From contig VBPB01000001.1 of NCBI GenBank assembly GCA_005893365.1, positions 545 through 33,819 on the forward strand: a DNA stretch of 33,275 bases, written 5' to 3'. The notes under the pieces were generated by a model. That model saw only the letters and a list, made by a program, of their open reading frames with translations, searched no databases and had not been told where the DNA came from. Origin of the DNA: Candidatus Eiseniibacteriota bacterium (GTDB lineage: Bacteria > Eisenbacteria > RBG-16-71-46). The translations under genes were made by a program, and so were the position numbers. Shown in pieces: positions 1 through 6,650 of the stretch (position 1 is its first letter; the number at the start of each line of letters is the position of its first letter).

Positions 1-1155
1 AACGGGCGGCTGTGGACGGCGCACAACATCAACGTGGGCCCGACCGGTGTCGCGATCAACTCGGGCCAGCGCGACGGCTCCCGCTGGTACGAGCTCCAGA
101 ACATCGTGAGCCCCGGGGTGCCGAGCGTGCGCCAGTCGGGCACGGTCTTCACCGCAGGGGGGCTCCAAACCGACACGAACAAGCCCTCGTTCTGGGTGCC
201 GACCGTCATGGTCTCGGGACAGGGGCACGCGGCGATGGGGATGAGCACCGCGGACTCGTTGATCCGCGCCGACGCCGTGTTCACCGGGAGGCTCGCGGGC
301 GACGCGCTCGGGACCATGGCCGCCCCGACGCCTTATACGTTCTCGACCAGTTCCTACAACCCGTCGAGCGATCCCGGCCAGGCTGGCCTCGGCCGGCGCT
401 GGGGCGACTACTCGTTCACCTCGCTCGACCCCATCGACGACATGACGATGTGGACCATCCAGGAGTTCGTCGACGCCACCGACTCCTACGGCGTCCAGGT
501 GGTGCGGCTCAACGCCCCGCCGCCCGCCACGCCGACCTCGGCCACCAGCGTCGCCGCGCTGCTGCCCTCGGTCGTCTCCACCGTCACCGGCACCTCGGTG
601 AGCGGCTCGGGCTTCTTCGACCCCGGGCCCAATCTCGCCGCCCCGGCCCTTGCCTTCAGCCACCTCAGCGCCCAGGTGACCGCCTTGGGCGTCACCGGCA
701 CCCCGCCGACCGTGAACTCGGCCACCTACCTCGACCCCACGCACGTCCAACTGAACCTCAACACCATGGGGGCGACCATCAGCCAGCCGGGCGAGAAGTA
801 CAGCGTGCGGATCACCAACCCGGACGGGCAGGTGATCGCCGCCAACGTGCTGCAGGTGACCGGCACCGTCGGCGTCGGCGATCCGGCCGCGGCCGGGTTC
901 GAGCTGGGGCCGGTGGCGCCCAACCCGACCGGCGGGGCGGCCGGTGTCGACTTCAGCCTGCCGCGCGCGGCGCGCGTCCGGGTGACGGTCGTGGACCTGG
1001 CCGGAAGGGTGGTCTCGACGCTGGCCGACGGCCTCGAGCCGGCGGGCCGGCACCACGTGTCCTGGAGCGGCGGCGCGGCCCCGGCCGGCATGTACTTCAT
1101 GCGCTACCAGGCGCCGGGCCGGACGATGGTGCGCCGGTTCGTCCGCTTGCGCTGA
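1..1155 (+). CDS. Secreted protein with IPT/TIG-like and FlgD-like C-terminal domains (5' partial)
   Basis: The reading frame is open from base 1, so the start lies outside the window; 384 residues are visible. The first half has a segment reading RWGDYS then DPIDDMTMWTIQEF, a pattern I associate with large secreted proteins of uncharacterised function. The middle (about 555-870) reads like an IPT/TIG-type beta-sandwich (VSGSGFFDPG, then YSVRITNPDGQ). The last 85 residues form a FlgD-like Ig fold: APNPTGG, then VTVVDLAGRVV, then an AGMYFMRY strand and RRFVRLR at the end. This resembles the C-terminal domains that act as type IX secretion signals in Bacteroidota. An extracellular or surface location is therefore likely; the function is unknown. 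A hairpin terminator follows 40 bases after the stop. Confidence 0.75.
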   Translation, partial: NGRLWTAHNINVGPTGVAINSGQRDGSRWYELQNIVSPGVPSVRQSGTVFTAGGLQTDTNKPSFWVPTVMVSGQGHAAMGMSTADSLIRADAVFTGRLAGDALGTMAAPTPYTFSTSSYNPSSDPGQAGLGRRWGDYSFTSLDPIDDMTMWTIQEFVDATDSYGVQVVRLNAPPPATPTSATSVAALLPSVVSTVTGTSVSGSGFFDPGPNLAAPALAFSHLSAQVTALGVTGTPPTVNSATYLDPTHVQLNLNTMGATISQPGEKYSVRITNPDGQVIAANVLQVTGTVGVGDPAAAGFELGPVAPNPTGGAAGVDFSLPRAARVRVTVVDLAGRVVSTLADGLEPAGRHHVSWSGGAAPAGMYFMRYQAPGRTMVRRFVRLR

Positions 1156-1194
1156 AACGCCCGCCGGGGCGCTCCCCCGGCGGTGAGGCCCCGG

Positions 1195-1223
1195 AGGCCG
1201 GCTCCTCTTCAAGGAGCCGGCCT
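1195..1223 (+). terminator. Hairpin terminator after the secreted-protein gene
   Basis: A 12-bp perfect stem (1195-1206 pairs with 1212-1223; arm AGGCCGGCTCCT) has a 5-nt loop. It lies 40 bases past the stop of the upstream gene. Only a short T/A-containing tail follows (TTCCGTATTTCC), so termination strength is uncertain. Confidence 0.65.
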
Positions 1224-1452
1224 TCCGTATTTCCGGGCGCGTTTTCGGGCGCGCGCCCCGCGCCCGACCGCGCGATTCACGAGGGCCGCCCGTGCGAATC
1301 GCGGCGTCCCGCCGGATCCGTGTGCCGCCTGCCCCACGAGGAATTGGCACAAGTCCCGGGCTAACCCGGCCGAAGACAACCGGGAGCGTCCGCCTGCGCG
1401 ATTCCCGCCGGCGCGGCATGCGGGCTGCTATGTCTAGTGGAGACCTTGCCCA
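1224..1452 (+). other. Intergenic leader ahead of the minor-pilin cluster
   Basis: No gene is seen here. There is an 8-bp inverted repeat CGCGATTC/GAATCGCG at 1271-1278 and 1296-1303. A TTGGCAC box at 1344-1350 resembles a sigma-54 -24 element, but the GC expected at -12 is about two bases out of register. CCGGG (1356-1360) can pair with CCCGG (1365-1369), which can instead pair with CCGGG (1380-1384), giving mutually exclusive hairpins. A GGAG at 1439-1442 is a plausible ribosome site for the gene starting at 1453. The pilin promoter must lie here, but I cannot fix it. Confidence 0.4.
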
Positions 1453-1893
1453 ATGAAGCACACGCAGGAGAACGGGTTCACGCTGCTGGAGATGATGGTC
1501 GTCGTGGCCGTCATGGGCATCGTGCTCGCGTTCGCGATCCCGGCGATCAAGACCTTCAACACCAGCCAGGACCTCAAGCAGGCCTCCGCCGGCATCCGGG
1601 ACCAGCTCACGATGGCCCACGAGAAGGCGATCTCTACGGGACAGACCCAGACGATCCGGTTCATGGCCAGCTTCCAGAGCTCCGACTACCACATCTGGGA
1701 CGGCGCCACGGCCAGCCCGTCGTGGAAGCTCCCGAGCGGCGTCACCTACTCGTGGGATACCGGGACCCAGAACACCTTTCGCATGACCAGCGACGGACAG
1801 TGCCTGGACAGCGGCATGATCATCGTCACGAACGCCCGCGGCGACCGCGACACGGTCAGCGTCCGCCTGTCGGGCCTGGTGCTTCGCTACTGA
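1453..1893 (+). CDS. GspH/FimT-type minor pseudopilin
   Basis: A 146-residue prepilin-like protein. The N-terminus has a short basic leader, then G-FTLLEMMVVVAVMGIVLA. This is the type III signal: glycine before the cleavage site, Phe at +1 and Glu at +5, followed by a hydrophobic helix. The rest fits a GspH/FimT globular domain: a DLKQASAGIRDQLTMAHEKAIS helix-like segment, then beta-rich sequence ending in a hydrophobic LRY. It would be cleaved and N-methylated by prepilin peptidase and act in the inner membrane/periplasm as a minor pilin priming pilus or type II secretion assembly. It is first of four plus-strand prepilin genes; the next start is 2 bases after its stop. The pilus versus type II secretion role is undecided, though the PilV/PilW/PilX order favours type IV pili. 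Confidence 0.85.
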   Translation: MKHTQENGFTLLEMMVVVAVMGIVLAFAIPAIKTFNTSQDLKQASAGIRDQLTMAHEKAISTGQTQTIRFMASFQSSDYHIWDGATASPSWKLPSGVTYSWDTGTQNTFRMTSDGQCLDSGMIIVTNARGDRDTVSVRLSGLVLRY

Positions 1894-1895
1894 CC

Positions 1896-2324
1896 ATGAG
1901 GGCCAGTGTCATGAGATCACCCGTCCCGGGCCCACCGCCCAGCCAGTCCGGCTACACGCTGATCGAGCTGATGTTCGTGGTGATCGTGCTCGCCATCGGC
2001 ATCCTGGCGAGCGTCAAGCTCTTCCCGGTGGCCTCGCGCGAGCAGCTCAGGGACCGGATGCGGACCGCGGGCACCTACTACGCCCAGCAGCAGGTCGAGA
2101 CGCTGCGCGGGCTCGGCTACAACGAGATCTCCGTGCAGGAGGGCCGCTACCCCGCCGGCACCGGGACCACGAATCTCGGCCCCAACAACGCGTTCCACCG
2201 CTTCTACACCGTCACGGACATGGACGATCCGTTGCCCAACCTCAAGCGCGTCTCGGTCACGGTGCGCTGGAGCAACTCGCGCGGCGACGATTCCGTCGTC
2301 GTGTCCACCTACCTGGGTCGTTGA
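1896..2324 (+). CDS. PilV/GspI-type minor pilin
   Basis: A 142-residue protein with the prepilin motif SG-YTLIELMFVVIVLAIGIL (Gly at -1, aromatic +1, Glu +5) after a leader of about 19 residues. After the helix, a segment RDRMRTAGTYYAQQQVETLR and a beta-rich end (VSVTVRWSNSRGDDSVVVSTYL) match the PilV/GspI pattern of minor pilins. The ATG at 1896 starts 2 bases after the previous stop; an in-frame ATG at 1911 (MRSPVPG) is an alternative that shortens the leader. The next gene starts 3 bases after this stop, so the cluster is co-transcribed and probably translationally coupled. Assignment rests on the signal motif, size and position. Confidence 0.8.
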   Translation: MRASVMRSPVPGPPPSQSGYTLIELMFVVIVLAIGILASVKLFPVASREQLRDRMRTAGTYYAQQQVETLRGLGYNEISVQEGRYPAGTGTTNLGPNNAFHRFYTVTDMDDPLPNLKRVSVTVRWSNSRGDDSVVVSTYLGR

Positions 2325-2327
2325 ACC

Positions 2328-4769
2328 ATGAGCCTTCCCCATCCTGCGCACCGCATCGCCCCGCCCTCCCGATTCGCGAAGGGCTTCTCCCTCGTCGAGC
2401 TGATGATCGGGCTCGTCATCTTCGCCCTCCTGGCCGGCACGGTGGTCACGATCCTCGTGGTCTCCTCCGCCCAGAAGACCGCGACCGGCAGCGAGGTCGG
2501 CAACACGCAGATGGCGCGGGTGGCGATCCAGATGCTCTCGCGTGACCTGCGCACGGCCGGGTACGGCGCCGACATCACCTACACGACGCCCCAGCCGCCG
2601 GTCGCCTACATCGACTCGATGCAGGTGCTCATCAACTCGGATCAGCAGCCGTTCCCCGACACCACCCAGGCCACCCGCGGCATTCCGCTGGCCTACAAGC
2701 CGACCGGCAACCCGCGTCCCCGCCCGCTCGACGGCACCGCCTGGCAGCCCGCGATCCGCTACCGCACCGGAGCCGAGACCATCCGCTGGACGCTCGACCT
2801 CAACAACGACGGCACCGTGAACGCGAGCGACCTCGCCGCCGACGACGGGGCCGACGCCCGGCGCACCGCCAACCCGAACGACTACGAGATGGTGCGCGAG
2901 GTGTGGGGTGACTCGACCAACGGCGCCGCGGGGAACAACGGCGGCAAGCGTGAGCGGGTCGCAATGATCAAGCAGCCGGGCGGCGCCACCCCGCCGCTGT
3001 TCACCGTCTACCTGGCCGGCGACGCCGGGCCGTGGGACTGGTCCAAGGGCCCCATCCCCGCCAACCGCCTGGCCGAAATCGAGCACATCGACGTGACGGT
3101 GGTCGCCACCAGCCCGACCAAGAACTTCATGGGGCAGTACGCCGAGACCCGCCTCAGCTCGTCGGTGAGCGAGCTGCGCAACGCCCCCAACTTCCAGTGG
3201 ATCAACTACACCGTCAGCGGCTACGTCTACAACGACGCCAACAAGAATCGCAAGAAGGATGGCGCCGAGGTGGGAATCGCCGGGGTCAATCTGTACCTCA
3301 GCGGCTACCTCTCGGCGGTCACCGGCGCGACGGGCTTCTACACCTTCAGCGCCCCGCCCGGCACCTATCAGCTCACGCAGTCGGTGCCGGAGAACTACGG
3401 CATCTACAGCGACCCGGACTCGGTCGCCATCACCATCGGCCCCAACGCCTCCGTGGACTTCGCCGACACGCTCCGCACCGGCGGCTGGTGCACGCTCACC
3501 GTCTACAACGACGTCGACGTCAGCAAGAGCTTCAACGGGGGGGACATCCCCATGCCGGACATCCCGGTCGCGCTCGTGGGCACCGATATCGTCAGGTCCA
3601 CGGACGATAATGGGCAGGTATTGATCTTCCTGCCGGTCGGCACCTCCAAGCTCTCCGCCTCGCTGCCCGACTCGTTCTTCTTCAGCACCGCCAACCCGGT
3701 CAGCGTCGCGATGACCAACGGGGCCACCAAGACCGCGGCCATCGGCATGTATCTCAAGGATTACGGGATCGCCGCCGGCACGGTGTACAACGACGACAAC
3801 GGCAACAACGTCATGGACTCCGGCGAGAAGGGTGTGCCCTGGGCCACCGTGAGCTGCACGCTCCCCGACAGCACGGTGGTGTACGACGAGACCGACGGCA
3901 AGGGCATCTATGGCCTCAAGCTGCCGGTCAACGATCCGCCGCACACGACGCCCTACACCCTCACGTGCCAGCCACCGGCCGGCTACGCGGGCACCGCCCC
4001 GCCGATCACCGGGCTCTACGTCAAGAACAAGCAGACCGTGGCCTCGAAGAACTTCCCGCTCGGCGCGTTCACGGTCTGGCAGCACGACGTGGACGACCCG
4101 CTCAGCGCCATCAACTACACCGACTTCATCGAGCACGACTGGAGGGGCACCGGCAACGGCAACTCGAAGCACGCCGTCCACGACCAGGACCTGATCGTCG
4201 GTTCCGCCAAGACCGAGACGTCGGAGCTGCAGCAGTGGTTCAACAACTACGACGACAACCCGCCCTTCCACAACCTCAAGTCCACCACGCGCACGGCACC
4301 CCAATCGGTCATCAGCCTCGCCTGCGATACGCTGGACGCCAAGTCCTCTGACGGCTTCTGCCGGCCGGACGCCATCGTCGGCACGCGCTACAACGGGAGT
4401 ACCAACTGGCACATCTGGTTCACCCAGAACACCTCCGGCAACGAGGGCTTCCTCGATCTGCAGAAGGACCAGAGCTACACGACCTACGACAAGGGTGACG
4501 TGCAGAGCATCCTGACGTACTCGGCGGGCGCGGGGCTCGCGCCGAACATCCTGATCGGCACGCGGTCGCCCTCCTTCGGCCAGGGCTCGATCGAACTCTG
4601 GACCAGCGCCAGCCATACCAACCCGGCGTACGTGCGCGTGCAGCTCATCCCGCCGACCGGCCTGGTGCCGGGGAACAACCTCGGCGAGGTGGCCGCGATG
4701 GCGCTTGGCGACATGAACGGCGACGGCGTCGCGGATCTGGTCGTCGGCACGCTGACCAGCTTCTATTAG
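2328..4769 (+). CDS. PilW-type prepilin with SdrD-B-like domains and FG-GAP repeat start (ends at in-frame TAG)
   Basis: 813 residues. The N-terminus carries a prepilin signal, KG-FSLVELMIGLVIFALLAG (cleavage near residue 19/20, Glu at +5), and a PilW-like region to about 290. Three tandem SdrD-B/prealbumin-like domains follow at roughly 295-382 (GYVYNDANKNRKKDGAEVGI), 386-480 and 480-575 (GTVYNDDNGNNVMDSGEKGV). The remainder contains the first FG-GAP/VCBS-type calcium loop (DMNGDGVADLVVG, near 794). Ordinary PilW proteins are about 250-400 residues, so this is a minor pilin with a large surface extension, plausibly a pilus-tip adhesin. Translation stops at TAG 4767-4769, but the same frame continues with more FG-GAP repeats to 5306. 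The intact protein would be about 990 residues, with Gln (CAG) as the likely original codon. Confidence 0.8.
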   Translation: MSLPHPAHRIAPPSRFAKGFSLVELMIGLVIFALLAGTVVTILVVSSAQKTATGSEVGNTQMARVAIQMLSRDLRTAGYGADITYTTPQPPVAYIDSMQVLINSDQQPFPDTTQATRGIPLAYKPTGNPRPRPLDGTAWQPAIRYRTGAETIRWTLDLNNDGTVNASDLAADDGADARRTANPNDYEMVREVWGDSTNGAAGNNGGKRERVAMIKQPGGATPPLFTVYLAGDAGPWDWSKGPIPANRLAEIEHIDVTVVATSPTKNFMGQYAETRLSSSVSELRNAPNFQWINYTVSGYVYNDANKNRKKDGAEVGIAGVNLYLSGYLSAVTGATGFYTFSAPPGTYQLTQSVPENYGIYSDPDSVAITIGPNASVDFADTLRTGGWCTLTVYNDVDVSKSFNGGDIPMPDIPVALVGTDIVRSTDDNGQVLIFLPVGTSKLSASLPDSFFFSTANPVSVAMTNGATKTAAIGMYLKDYGIAAGTVYNDDNGNNVMDSGEKGVPWATVSCTLPDSTVVYDETDGKGIYGLKLPVNDPPHTTPYTLTCQPPAGYAGTAPPITGLYVKNKQTVASKNFPLGAFTVWQHDVDDPLSAINYTDFIEHDWRGTGNGNSKHAVHDQDLIVGSAKTETSELQQWFNNYDDNPPFHNLKSTTRTAPQSVISLACDTLDAKSSDGFCRPDAIVGTRYNGSTNWHIWFTQNTSGNEGFLDLQKDQSYTTYDKGDVQSILTYSAGAGLAPNILIGTRSPSFGQGSIELWTSASHTNPAYVRVQLIPPTGLVPGNNLGEVAAMALGDMNGDGVADLVVGTLTSFY

Positions 4770-4775
4770 GGTCAG

Positions 4776-5306
4776 GTGATGGTGTTCAAGTCGGTCGCCG
4801 GCGTGTGGACGTACCAGTGGAAGGCGACTCTCGGCAACGACGCGGTGAGCGCACTGACGCTGACGGACGTGAACGCCGACGGCAAGCTGGACATCGTCGT
4901 CGGCACGACCTCGGGCCTCACCTCCGGCAACCTGGTCTATTACAAGAACAAGGGCAACTTCACCTTTGAGAACCCGGTGGCCAAGGCGGCGCAGGGCGCC
5001 ATCACCTGCCTGGGCCACGCCGACTACGACGGCGACGGCATCGACGACATCGTCGTGGGTTGGCGGGACTCCGAGCTGACTTGGAGGGGCGGCCTCGAGT
5101 TCTGGTACACGACCGCCAAGGCCCTGCCGAACTCCGGCTTCGATCCCACCGGCGGCAAGGTGAACAAGTGGGTGGCGTGCTTCGTGGTGGCGGACTTCAA
5201 CTACGGCGTCTGGCCCAAGCCGCCGAGTGACGATCCCGTTCCCGACATCATCGCGATCATCCGCCGCGACCAGAAACGTGGAACCTTGTACGAACTGATC
5301 CGATAG
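4776..5306 (+). CDS. C-terminal FG-GAP segment of the PilW-type protein, separated by an in-frame stop
   Basis: This 176-residue stretch is in the same frame as the preceding gene, two codons past its TAG. It has no signal peptide or prepilin motif. It carries two further FG-GAP/VCBS calcium-binding loops, DVNADGKLDIVVG and DYDGDGIDDIVVG, that continue the propeller begun upstream. GTG-ATG at 4776-4781 could allow reinitiation, but the preceding bases (GGGTCAG) are a weak ribosome site. I read it as the severed C-terminus of one beta-propeller domain. Alternatives are translational readthrough of the amber codon, reinitiation, or a base-call error. TAG is the normal stop of this segment and of the next gene, which argues against genome-wide amber reassignment. 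Confidence 0.6.
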   Translation: MMVFKSVAGVWTYQWKATLGNDAVSALTLTDVNADGKLDIVVGTTSGLTSGNLVYYKNKGNFTFENPVAKAAQGAITCLGHADYDGDGIDDIVVGWRDSELTWRGGLEFWYTTAKALPNSGFDPTGGKVNKWVACFVVADFNYGVWPKPPSDDPVPDIIAIIRRDQKRGTLYELIR

Positions 5307-5322
5307 GACGGAGGAGATGCCC

Positions 5323-6546
5323 ATGAAGCGCGTGGTCAAGGCGGTCCAAAGCGAGCGGGGCGTCGGCCTGCTCATGGCGCTGCTCGTCCTGGTGGCGATC
5401 GGCGCCATCGCCACCGGGATCATCTCGTCGGTGGCGACCGACCGCCGCCTGGCGTCCTACAACGCCAGCCGGGCGCTGGCCATGGACTACGCCGAGGCCG
5501 GCGTGTACGAGGCCTATGAGCATATCCGGGCCGGAGACGTGCCGAACACCGGCGACCCCAAGATGGTGGCGCAGATCTTCCGCACCTACGCCGGGACCGT
5601 CCCGGTCGTGGGGCCCGACACCATGGCGCTGGGGACCGGGCAGCCGGACGGACAGTGGCTGCCCTACAGCTCGCCCACCAAGGGCCCGGACGTCCTGACC
5701 ATCCGCTACATGACCAACGCCGCCAGGACCGGCATCTACCGCTACGACGTGACCCAGACACCCCCGATCCAGGGCAAGACCGGGGATCCCATCTACATCA
5801 TCACCTCCCCGGCCCGCGCGGGACTCTCGCGCGCCTCGGTCGAGGCGACGGTGGCCATGCAGTCGCTGAACCCCAACCTCCTGGGCGCCTACGTCGGCGA
5901 CGGCAAGATGGACCTCAAGGGCAAGATCTACGTCTACGGCGAGGACTACGACAAGGACACGCCCTACGCCACCGGCAACACCGGGGCGCGGGACCCCGCC
6001 TACGAGACCGCCAATCCGGTGATCGCGGGCGTGTGGGCCACGGGGGACATCACGACGGACGGCGCCGTGAAGGCCTATGGCAACCCGAACCTGGCCAAGA
6101 AGCAGGCGGGATTCTACGCTGGGCCCTGGACCCTGCTGAACATGCCCCAGGACCAGTTCTGGAGCTGGGTGGGGCCCCCCAACAAGGTGCTCAAGGCCAG
6201 CCTGCCCCGCGGCATCGTCTACCTCGGCGACCCGAAGGACAAGCCGCAGAAGGGTAGCGACGACTACCACATCAAGGGCGGCTACGGCGATGGGTTGCTG
6301 TACGTGAACGGCAACCTCAAGGTCGACGGCGACTTCACCTACCGCGGACTGATCTACGCCGAGGGCAACGTGGACATCAAGGGCGACTTCTGGAGCCTGG
6401 GTGCGGTGGTCGCGGCCAACAACGGGCATATCAAGATCAGCAAGAGTACCTACCCGATCACGGTCCTGGGGAGCAAGGGCGCCATCCAGCAGTACCTCGG
6501 CAAGTACGGGAATCCGTTCGTGATGATCTCCTGGAAGGAGAACTAG
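5323..6546 (+). CDS. PilX-type minor pilin with beta-solenoid-like C-terminus
   Basis: About 407 residues. The N-terminus ERGVGLLMALLVLVAIGAIATGI resembles the PilX N-terminal domain: a hydrophobic prepilin helix without Glu at +5, as is usual for PilX/GspK. It is followed by RALAMDYAEAGVYEAYEHIR, typical of the PilX helix. The second half is glycine-rich with short repeated strands (GKMDLKGKIYVYGEDYD, YVNGNLKVDGDFTYRGLIY, GNVDIKGDFWSLGAVV) suggestive of a right-handed beta-helix or bactofilin-like fold. GGAGGAG at 5310-5316 lies 6 bases before the ATG at 5323, so that start is preferred over the in-frame ATG at 5317. Last gene of the prepilin cluster; it likely caps the priming complex with the PilW-type protein. 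Confidence 0.75.
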   Translation: MKRVVKAVQSERGVGLLMALLVLVAIGAIATGIISSVATDRRLASYNASRALAMDYAEAGVYEAYEHIRAGDVPNTGDPKMVAQIFRTYAGTVPVVGPDTMALGTGQPDGQWLPYSSPTKGPDVLTIRYMTNAARTGIYRYDVTQTPPIQGKTGDPIYIITSPARAGLSRASVEATVAMQSLNPNLLGAYVGDGKMDLKGKIYVYGEDYDKDTPYATGNTGARDPAYETANPVIAGVWATGDITTDGAVKAYGNPNLAKKQAGFYAGPWTLLNMPQDQFWSWVGPPNKVLKASLPRGIVYLGDPKDKPQKGSDDYHIKGGYGDGLLYVNGNLKVDGDFTYRGLIYAEGNVDIKGDFWSLGAVVAANNGHIKISKSTYPITVLGSKGAIQQYLGKYGNPFVMISWKEN

Positions 6547-6599
6547 GCCGCCGGATCATCCCCCATCGCACCGTCCACTCCACCATCCCCCGAAGAGCG

Positions 6600-6630
6600 A
6601 CGAGGCCACGCGCACTGCGCGTGGCCTCGT
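6600..6630. terminator. Bidirectional terminator hairpin between convergent operons
   Basis: A perfect 14-bp stem (6600-6613 with 6617-6630; arm ACGAGGCCACGCGC) has a 3-nt loop. It sits between the stop of the PilX-type gene (6546) and the stop of the convergent chemotaxis-type gene (6651). No T-tract is seen on either strand, but the stability and position argue for a shared terminator. Confidence 0.75.
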
Positions 6631-6650
6631 GTCGTCGCGGATCGAGCGCC

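Noticed and set aside
1273..1440. A c-di-GMP (GEMM) riboswitch before the pilin genes
   Set aside because: Some fragments look similar by eye, but the conserved GGGCAAACC-type segment and tetraloop receptor are not found in order.
4767..4769. TAG as pyrrolysine or a genome-wide reassigned amber codon
   Set aside because: Other genes here (the 4776-5306 segment, the PilX-type gene, the CheB-CheR fusion, the NHL gene) end in TAG at sensible places, and no pyrrolysine machinery or methylamine methyltransferase is seen.
1917..5423. Minus-strand open frame of about 1170 codons opposite the pilin cluster
   Set aside because: Low-complexity V/G/R/D-rich translation without motifs, opposite four convincing prepilin genes.
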